From Pseudomonadota bacterium (GTDB lineage Bacteria; Myxococcota_A; Polyangia; Haliangiales; Haliangiaceae), in the NCBI GenBank assembly GCA_023428295.1, contig JAEYYV010000054.1:1-5703 (forward strand): a stretch of 5,703 nt of DNA. The letters run 5' to 3'. The notes beneath the pieces were generated by a model, which was given only the letters and a program-made list of their open reading frames with translations, was not told the origin of the DNA and did not search any database. Shown one piece after another: positions 1-4,537 of this stretch (positions are counted from its first letter, which is position 1; every line of letters starts with the position of its first letter). The position numbers and the translations under genes are program-made.

Positions 1-463
1 GCTCGATGCCATGCGCCGCGCGGAGGGCACGGCGCTCGCGAACGAGCTGCGCTCGCGGTTTGCCGAGCTGGCGGCGCTGCGCACGCAGATCGCGGCGCTC
101 GCGGCGACGCTGCCGCAGCAGCTGACGAAGCGCCTCCAGGATCGCGTGCGCAAGCTGCTCGACGACGCGGATGTCGATCCAGCGCTCGGGCCTGGACGCA
201 TGGCGCAGGAGATCGCGCTGCTCGCGGACCGCAGCGACGTGACCGAGGAGCTCGTGCGACTCGCGAGCCACCTCGATCAGGCGGCCGCGCTGATCACGGG
301 GACCGGCTCGGTCGGCCGCCGCCTGGACTTCCTCGTCCAGGAGATCGGGCGCGAGCTCAACACCATCGGAAGCAAATCGTCGCTCACGGAGATCAGCGCC
401 GCCGTCGTCGACGCGAAGGCCGTTCTCGAGAAGGTGCGCGAGCAAGTGCAGAACGTCGAATGA
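1..463 (+). CDS. yicC: YicC/YloC-family endoribonuclease, C-terminal half (5' end outside window)
   Basis: This is the 3' part of a gene that begins before the window. The reading frame is open from base 2 and gives about 153 residues ending at TGA 461-463. YicC proteins are usually about 290 residues, so roughly the first half, including the YicC-like N-terminal domain, is missing. What is visible matches the C-terminal DUF1732-type domain: a coiled-coil-like Ala/Leu/Arg-rich helix, the stretch QEIALLADRSDVTEELVRL, then RRLDFLVQEIGRELNTIGSK, and the typical ending REQVQNVE. Family knowledge: E. coli YicC and B. subtilis YloC act on RNA as endoribonucleases or in small-RNA turnover, in the cytoplasm. 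The usual QExNREANT signature has Gly (base 347) where E. coli has Asn. The gene lies 46 nt upstream of the gmk start in the same direction, a common yicC-gmk arrangement, so co-transcription is likely. Identification is secure; the biochemical role is inferred from homologues. Confidence 0.95.
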   Translation, partial: LDAMRRAEGTALANELRSRFAELAALRTQIAALAATLPQQLTKRLQDRVRKLLDDADVDPALGPGRMAQEIALLADRSDVTEELVRLASHLDQAAALITGTGSVGRRLDFLVQEIGRELNTIGSKSSLTEISAAVVDAKAVLEKVREQVQNVE

Positions 464-491
464 CCCGGCGGAACGAGTCAGACCCGGTGTG

Positions 492-497
492 TATGAT
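492..497 (+). promoter_or_regulatory. Candidate -10 box (TATGAT) just upstream of gmk
   Basis: TATGAT matches the sigma70 -10 consensus at five of six positions and stands out in this GC-rich sequence. Initiation 6-8 nt downstream would begin near 504-506 and leave only a 4-6 nt leader before the ATG at 510, which fits the absence of a Shine-Dalgarno sequence there. No convincing -35 box lies 16-18 nt upstream, so this is a weak call. gmk may simply be read from the yicC transcript. Confidence 0.25.
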
Positions 498-509
498 GGC
501 GGCCATCCA

Positions 510-1187
510 ATGACCGAACGTGGTGTGCTCGTGATCGTCTCGTCGCCCTCGGGCGCGGGAAAGACCACGCTCACGCGCCGGCTGCTCACCACACATCCGC
601 GCCTCGAGTTCTCGGTCTCGCACACCACGCGGCCGATGCGCGCGGGTGAGGTGGACGGCCGGGACTACCACTTCATCTCCAAGGACCTGTTCGAGGGGAT
701 GGTGGAGCGGCACGAGTTTGCCGAGTGGGCGTTCGTTCACGGCAATCGTTACGGCACGGCCATGGCCCCGGTCGATACGGCGCTTTCGCAGGGCCGCGAC
801 ATGATCTTCGATGTGGATTGGCAGGGCGGGGCCGCGCTGTCGGCTCGGTGGCCTTCTGATTCGCTCAAGATCTTCATTCTTCCTCCGGACCTCGACACGC
901 TCGCGCGCCGCCTTCGCCAGCGCGCCACCGATGCTCCCGAGGTCATCGAGCGCCGCCTGCAAAAGGCCATCGAGGAGCTCGAGCACTACAGCGAATACCA
1001 GCACTTGATCGTCAATGACGAGCTCGAGCGAGCGTATGCCCTGCTCGAGGCCACGTACCTCACACGTCGGTTCGGCAGTGTAGACCGGCCTGATGTGCCT
1101 TACCCCCTGAGCGATCTCGCTCGGCTCGTCGCAGAGAACAGGCCCGCGGCACTCGCACACGCGCAGCGTCTCGTCGCAAAAGCGTGA
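510..1187 (+). CDS. gmk: Guanylate kinase (GMP kinase)
   Basis: The product is a 225-residue cytoplasmic enzyme that transfers phosphate from ATP to GMP to give GDP, an essential step in guanine nucleotide synthesis. The P-loop is SPSGAGKTT (residues 12-20, K18). The GMP-binding signature TTRPMRAGEVDGRDYHFI lies at 39-56, followed by HGNRYGT (about 78-84), the DVDWQGG strand (about 100-106), the lid with LRQRATD, and the VND motif near the end. The first P-loop glycine is Ser, which also occurs in functional alphaproteobacterial enzymes. The C-terminus is about 20 residues longer than the E. coli enzyme (207 aa) and reads as an extra Ala/Arg-rich helix. The ATG at 510 is chosen because homologues start directly before the P-loop strand. 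An in-frame GTG at 489 would add seven unconserved residues. No clear Shine-Dalgarno precedes either start. ppGpp is a known inhibitor of Gmk in many bacteria, and rel is encoded two genes downstream. Confidence 0.97.
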   Translation: MTERGVLVIVSSPSGAGKTTLTRRLLTTHPRLEFSVSHTTRPMRAGEVDGRDYHFISKDLFEGMVERHEFAEWAFVHGNRYGTAMAPVDTALSQGRDMIFDVDWQGGAALSARWPSDSLKIFILPPDLDTLARRLRQRATDAPEVIERRLQKAIEELEHYSEYQHLIVNDELERAYALLEATYLTRRFGSVDRPDVPYPLSDLARLVAENRPAALAHAQRLVAKA

Positions 1188-1249
1188 GTCAGGGGGCGAC
1201 ATCAACTGTCGCATTGACCGCGATTCCAGGCTCCGTCACTCTTTGTTCT

Positions 1250-1930
1250 ATGAGGGGACTCGGCTCTCTGATCTTCTTGATCGTGGCGGTAACGGGTTGT
1301 TCGCGGACGTTCACCGGCACATCGGTGCAGCCGAACCCGATGCGGAACCCGACCGAGACGCTGCCGATCAGCGAGGAGATCACCATCGTGCGCGGTGACA
1401 TGGAGCTCGACATGCCCGAGCCCGCCGCCGCCGCACAGCGAGCCTCGGTCACGCGCAATCACAAGTACCCGCTGATCAACCAAGCGAGCTTCACGATCGT
1501 CACGCGCGATCGGCTGCGCTTTCACGTGCAGATCGACCACAAGTGGCAGGAGTGGGCCGACCTGAAGACGTGGACCGTCAAGCTCGAGGACGACTCCGGC
1601 CGCACGTGGACCCCCGAATCGGTCGAGGGTGCGCGTACGAAGATCCTCACCACGATGTGGGATCGCGAGCAGCGCACGAGCATCTGCAACGCCGCGGGAC
1701 GCGACGCCACGGGCAACTGCTTCTCGACGATCGGCTATCAAGAAGACGGGTGGCGCCACCGCCAGACCCTGGGCTCGCTCTCGGTCTTCCGCGGCAAAGC
1801 GGACTTCACGTTCTACCAGCGCGACCTCATGCATCGCGACGTTCGCCGCTTGAAGCTCACGGTCTCGCGCCCCGGCGAAGCGTTCGAGTTCATCTGGAAC
1901 TTCGCCGACCACATCGCCAGCGCCGACTAA
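1250..1930 (+). CDS. Predicted lipoprotein of unknown function (226 aa)
   Basis: The protein opens with a compact type II signal peptide: MR, a hydrophobic run GLGSLIFLIVAV, then lipobox VTGC with the lipid-modified Cys at residue 17. Ser at +2 would favour the outer membrane under the E. coli sorting rule, though that rule is not secure in myxobacteria. A Pro/Thr/Glu-rich linker (about 25-62) leads to a Trp-rich domain with alternating hydrophobic segments suggesting a beta-sandwich: FTIVTRDRLRFHVQI, the EWADLKTWTVKLEDDSGRTW stretch, DFTFYQRDLMHRDVRRLKLTV and FEFIWNF. Two cysteines, C146 and C157, could form a disulfide in the periplasm. I do not recognise a named family. The ATG at 1250 is preferred over a GTG at 1184 (overlapping the gmk stop) because it puts the hydrophobic segment at the N-terminus; no Shine-Dalgarno is visible. 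The gene lies 62 nt after gmk and 117 nt before rel, in the position rpoZ holds in E. coli. Confidence 0.8.
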   Translation: MRGLGSLIFLIVAVTGCSRTFTGTSVQPNPMRNPTETLPISEEITIVRGDMELDMPEPAAAAQRASVTRNHKYPLINQASFTIVTRDRLRFHVQIDHKWQEWADLKTWTVKLEDDSGRTWTPESVEGARTKILTTMWDREQRTSICNAAGRDATGNCFSTIGYQEDGWRHRQTLGSLSVFRGKADFTFYQRDLMHRDVRRLKLTVSRPGEAFEFIWNFADHIASAD

Positions 1931-2047
1931 TCTCCGTCGGCGCGGCCTACCGACCGCGCGATCCGGGATTTGGAGCATGCGAACGAGCCGGGTGGCTAGG
2001 TTCGCGGCGACGCGGTGCGTGGTAATCTGAACCGTCGGTCGCGCAAG

Positions 2048-4207
2048 ATGCATCAGCTCGATCAGCTTCTGTCCGAAGTCGCAGGCTACTTTCCCAACGC
2101 AGACCTGCCGCTGGTTCGCCGTGCGTATCAGTTCGCCGCGCAGGCGCACGAAGGGCAGACCCGCAAGTCGGGCGACCCGTACGTGACGCATCCCTTGGCC
2201 GTCGCGCAGGTGATCGCCGAGCTCAAGCTCGACGTCGCGAGCGTGTGCGCGGGCCTGCTGCACGACTGCGTCGAGGACACGTCGGCGACGATCGAGCAGA
2301 TCGGCGAGCTGTTCGGCAAGGAGGTCGCGTTCCTCGTCGACGGCGTGACCAAGCTCGGCAAGCTGCCGTACTCGACGCGCGAGGAGCAGCAGGCCGAGAA
2401 CTTCCGCAAGATGTTGCTCGCGATGGCGCGCGACATCCGCGTGATCCTCGTGAAGCTGTGCGACCGCCTCGACAACATGCGGACGCTCAATCACATGCCC
2501 GCCGAGAAGCAGGAGCGCATCGCGGCGGAGACGATGCAGATCTACGCGCCGCTCGCGAACCGCCTCGGTATCCAGTGGGTGAAGGTCGAGCTCGAGGACC
2601 TGTCGTTCAAGTACATGTTCCCCGGCGAGTACGAGCAGCTCGCGCAGGACGTCGCCAAGTCACGCGCCGAGCGTCTCGAGTACATCCACTCCGTCGAGAA
2701 GCTCATCCACAAGGAGATGATGGACAACGGCGTGCCGTGCGAGGTGTACGGCCGCGCGAAGCACCTCTGGTCCATCTATCAGAAGATGAAGCGCACGCAG
2801 CGTCCGTTCGAGGAGATCCACGACGCGATCGGTTTTCGCGTGATCACGGACTCGCAGATGCACTGCTATCAGGGCCTCGGCGTCGCGCATCAGACGTGGA
2901 CGCCGATCCCGGGCCGGTTCAAGGACTACATCGCGCTGCCCAAGCCGAACCTGTACCAGTCGCTGCACACGGCGGTGATCGGTCCGCGCGGCGAGCGCAT
3001 CGAGATCCAGATCCGCACGCGCGAGATGAACCTCGTCGCGGAGCACGGCATCGCTGCGCACTGGAAGTACAAGGAGGGCACCCCGGTCGCGCCCGACGAC
3101 AAGAAGTTCGCGTGGCTCCGCCAACTCATGGAGTCGCAGAAGGATCTGCGCGATCCGACGGAGTTCCTCGAGAGCGTCAAGATCGACCTGTTCGGCGACG
3201 AGGTCTACGTGTTCACACCCGGCGGCGACGTGAAGGCGCTGCCGAAAGGCGCTTGTCCGATCGACTTCGCGTACGCGGTGCACAGCTCCGTCGGCGATCA
3301 CTGCTCGGGCGCGCGCGTGAACGGCATGATCGTTCCGCTGCGGTATCAGCTGCGCAACGGCGACACCGTCGAGATCATCACGAACCCGAACCAGAAGCCG
3401 AACAAGGACTGGCTCAAGCTCGTGAAGACGGCGCGCGCGCGCACCAAGGTTCGCTATCTGCTGCGCACCGAGCAGCGCGACAAGGCCGTGGTCCTCGGCA
3501 ACGACCTCCTCGACAAGGCGCTGAAGAAGCACCACACGTCGATCTCGCGCGCGGAGAAGCAGCTCAAGCACGCCGCGCAGGAGCTCAAGTGCGTCACTGT
3601 CGACGAGCTGATCATCCAGGTCGGCTACGGAAAGATCACGACGCAGCAGGTGCTCGAGAAAGCGCTCCCCGAGCTGACGAAGGCGGAGAAGGAGTCACCC
3701 GCAAAGACCGAGAGCATGCTGAAGACGCTGCTCAAGAAGGTCACGCGGCGAACCTCGTCGAGCGGCATCAAGGTCGCGGGCGAGCAGGACATCCTCGTCC
3801 GCTTCGCGAAGTGTTGCTCGCCGCTGCCGGGTGATCCGATCGCCGGCTTCATCACGCGCGGCCGCGGCGTCACCGTTCACCGCCGCGATTGCGACAAGGG
3901 GCTCGATCTCGATCCCGAGCGCCGCATCGACGTCGAGTGGGACGGCAACTCCAAGACGCAGCACGAGGTGGCGATCCAGGTGCTGTGCTCGGACAAGCCG
4001 GGCCTGCTCGCGCACATCTCCCAGTCGTTCACCGACCAGGGCGTGAACATCAACCAGGCACACTGTCGCGCCACGGATGACGGGCGCGCCGTGAATACGT
4101 TCCACGCCTCGGTGAAGGATCTCGATCAGCTAAAGTCCGTGATCCGATCACTCACGCGCATCAAAGGCGTGTTTAGCGTCGATCGCGTGAGCGCCGACGT
4201 TGGCTAG
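2048..4207 (+). CDS. rel: Bifunctional (p)ppGpp synthetase/hydrolase, RelA/SpoT family
   Basis: The product is a 719-residue long RSH enzyme that makes (p)ppGpp from ATP plus GDP/GTP on starved ribosomes and hydrolyses it, controlling the stringent response. The N-terminal HD hydrolase retains R39, H48, H72-D73, E76-D77, D139 and N143, which align with the Mn-binding and catalytic residues of the Streptococcus Rel enzyme. The position usually His before that Asn is D142. The synthetase domain (about 225-345) has GRAKHLWSIYQKM, D259, the RFKD motif at 290-293, NLYQSLHT and E319. RxKD is the signature of bifunctional enzymes, whereas monofunctional RelA has ExDD. Next come TGS (about 381-446, with H412), a helical region, the Cys-containing domain (C589, C590, H611, C615) and a C-terminal ACT domain (about 640-715). 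Domain set and length are complete. The ATG at 2048 aligns with SpoT starts; a GTG at 2015 would add 11 unconserved residues. Neither start has a clear Shine-Dalgarno. Confidence 0.96.
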   Translation: MHQLDQLLSEVAGYFPNADLPLVRRAYQFAAQAHEGQTRKSGDPYVTHPLAVAQVIAELKLDVASVCAGLLHDCVEDTSATIEQIGELFGKEVAFLVDGVTKLGKLPYSTREEQQAENFRKMLLAMARDIRVILVKLCDRLDNMRTLNHMPAEKQERIAAETMQIYAPLANRLGIQWVKVELEDLSFKYMFPGEYEQLAQDVAKSRAERLEYIHSVEKLIHKEMMDNGVPCEVYGRAKHLWSIYQKMKRTQRPFEEIHDAIGFRVITDSQMHCYQGLGVAHQTWTPIPGRFKDYIALPKPNLYQSLHTAVIGPRGERIEIQIRTREMNLVAEHGIAAHWKYKEGTPVAPDDKKFAWLRQLMESQKDLRDPTEFLESVKIDLFGDEVYVFTPGGDVKALPKGACPIDFAYAVHSSVGDHCSGARVNGMIVPLRYQLRNGDTVEIITNPNQKPNKDWLKLVKTARARTKVRYLLRTEQRDKAVVLGNDLLDKALKKHHTSISRAEKQLKHAAQELKCVTVDELIIQVGYGKITTQQVLEKALPELTKAEKESPAKTESMLKTLLKKVTRRTSSSGIKVAGEQDILVRFAKCCSPLPGDPIAGFITRGRGVTVHRRDCDKGLDLDPERRIDVEWDGNSKTQHEVAIQVLCSDKPGLLAHISQSFTDQGVNINQAHCRATDDGRAVNTFHASVKDLDQLKSVIRSLTRIKGVFSVDRVSADVG

Positions 4208-4219
4208 AAGCGAGAGCAA

Positions 4220-4378
4220 CTAGGCCTTGGGAGCCGGCTTTCCGGGCTCGCCGAGGCTCGCGAACAGCTCGCTCGTCGACAACGTCGACTTGCGCGCGAG
4301 CTTGTTCTTGCGACGGCGTCCCGCCTTCTCGTGCTTGTTCTTGCGCTTGACTCGGGTGGCGGCGGTCCTGGAAGCCAT
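4220..4378 (-). CDS. Small highly basic protein, 52 aa, function unknown
   Basis: A short minus-strand frame runs from ATG at 4378 to TAG at 4222-4220. Residues 9-30 are almost continuously basic (RVKRKNKHEKAGRRRKNK and on to LARK), with 15 Lys/Arg in that stretch. A Thr/Ser-rich turn and the segment STSELFASLGEPGK follow. From memory, small Lys/Arg-rich proteins with a Thr/Ser then LFG-like ending are seen in other myxobacteria as uncharacterised proteins; no search was done. An AAAAGG Shine-Dalgarno-like sequence lies 8 nt before the ATG (4392-4387), and a strong-looking promoter lies just upstream, which supports a real gene. Composition suggests binding to RNA, perhaps on the ribosome, but this is inference. 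It is convergent with rel (12 nt between stop codons) and divergent from the kinase-like gene. A longer open frame on the same strand (4173-4496) is an out-of-frame reading of this region. Confidence 0.72.
   Translation of the reverse strand: MASRTAATRVKRKNKHEKAGRRRKNKLARKSTLSTSELFASLGEPGKPAPKA
4231..4249. other. GC-rich hairpin in the convergent rel / small-gene 3' region
   Basis: GAGCCGG (4231-4237) and CCGGGCTC (4242-4249) pair with one bulged G around a CTTT loop. The stem lies 24-42 nt past the rel stop and inside the last codons of the small minus-strand gene. Neither strand has a T-run after it, so it is not a classical intrinsic terminator. It could slow RNA polymerase, protect the rel mRNA 3' end, or be chance in GC-rich DNA. 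Confidence 0.25.
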
Positions 4379-4387
4379 GGGACGGGC

Positions 4388-4417
4388 CTTTTAGCGTCTG
4401 CCGTCGAGGGTTGTCAA
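4388..4417 (-). promoter_or_regulatory. Sigma70-like promoter of the small basic gene
   Basis: On the minus strand a perfect TTGACA (4417-4412) is followed after 18 nt by TAAAAG (4393-4388), which matches four of six bases of TATAAT. The predicted transcription start is near 4381, about 3 nt before the ATG at 4378, so the mRNA would be nearly leaderless. In that case the AAAAGG at 4392-4387 would be promoter DNA and not a ribosome binding site. A perfect -35 is rare by chance in DNA of this GC content. Confidence 0.5.
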
Positions 4418-4455
4418 TGTGAGCGGTGGATCCCCGAGGTTGGGCCGACCATGAG

Positions 4456-4484
4456 TCGACGGCGAGAGTGGGGCGCGCTAGATT
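4456..4484 (+). promoter_or_regulatory. Candidate promoter of the zinc-ribbon kinase-like gene
   Basis: TCGACG (4456-4461) and TAGATT (4479-4484) are spaced 17 nt apart and each match the sigma70 consensus at four of six positions. Initiation would be near 4491, giving a leader of about 47 nt that contains the dyad at 4489-4529. An alternative pair, TTGCTT (4483-4488) and TACGAT (4507-4512) spaced 18 nt, is also possible and would place the inner dyad over its -10 region. Confidence 0.3.
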
Positions 4485-4488
4485 GCTT

Positions 4489-4529
4489 TCCCTCACGAAT
4501 CTCCTTTACGATTCGCAGAATTAGAGGGA
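4489..4529 (+). promoter_or_regulatory. Nested inverted repeat overlapping the Shine-Dalgarno of the kinase-like gene
   Basis: Outer arms TCCCTC (4489-4494) and GAGGGA (4524-4529) are perfect complements. Inner arms CGAATC (4496-4501) and GATTCG (4510-4515) are also perfect, with an 8-nt loop. The right outer arm GAGGGA is the Shine-Dalgarno-like sequence placed 8 nt before the ATG at 4538. Folded as RNA, the structure would hide the ribosome binding site. As DNA, the inner dyad could be an operator. The two halves of the stem are separated by a 1-nt bulge on the left and 8 nt on the right, so stability is uncertain. Confidence 0.35.
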
Positions 4530-4537
4530 CGCGGCGA

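Noticed and set aside
489..509. GTG start for gmk at 489
   Set aside because: It would add seven unconserved residues; the ATG at 510 fits the family N-terminus.
543..569. Ser in place of the first P-loop Gly in Gmk as a sign of inactivity
   Set aside because: SPSGAGK-type P-loops are found in functional guanylate kinases, and all other motifs are intact.
393..1214. 273-codon open frame on the minus strand opposite gmk
   Set aside because: Antisense to a clear guanylate kinase, with Arg-rich low-complexity composition and no motifs.
1184..1249. GTG start for the lipoprotein overlapping the gmk stop
   Set aside because: It would bury the signal peptide 22 residues in; the ATG at 1250 gives a standard lipoprotein signal.
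1214..1250. TTGACC as a -35 box before the lipoprotein gene
   Set aside because: No acceptable -10 box lies 16-18 nt downstream; the nearest A/T-rich hexamer is about 25 nt away.
1939..1958. GCGCGG / CCGCGC inverted repeat after the lipoprotein gene as a terminator
   Set aside because: A 6-bp GC stem with an 8-nt loop and no T-run is expected by chance at this base composition.
2001..2028. TTCGCG / TAATCT as a rel promoter
   Set aside because: Only about half of the positions match consensus, so it is too weak to annotate, although a rel promoter in this 117-nt gap is possible.
1202..2494. 430-codon open frame on the minus strand opposite the lipoprotein and rel genes
   Set aside because: It is antisense to two well-supported genes, low in complexity (Arg/Ala/Leu/Val-rich), crosses their boundary and has no recognisable domain. 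Such frames are common in GC-rich DNA.
2245..3834. 529-codon plus-strand frame and the minus-strand frame 2660-3571 inside rel
   Set aside because: Both are out-of-frame readings of rel with extreme Arg/Ala/Asp bias; rel is complete in its own frame.
4173..4496. 107-codon minus-strand frame between rel and the kinase-like gene
   Set aside because: It runs into the rel coding end and is the out-of-frame reading of the 52-codon gene, which has the better promoter, ribosome site and composition.
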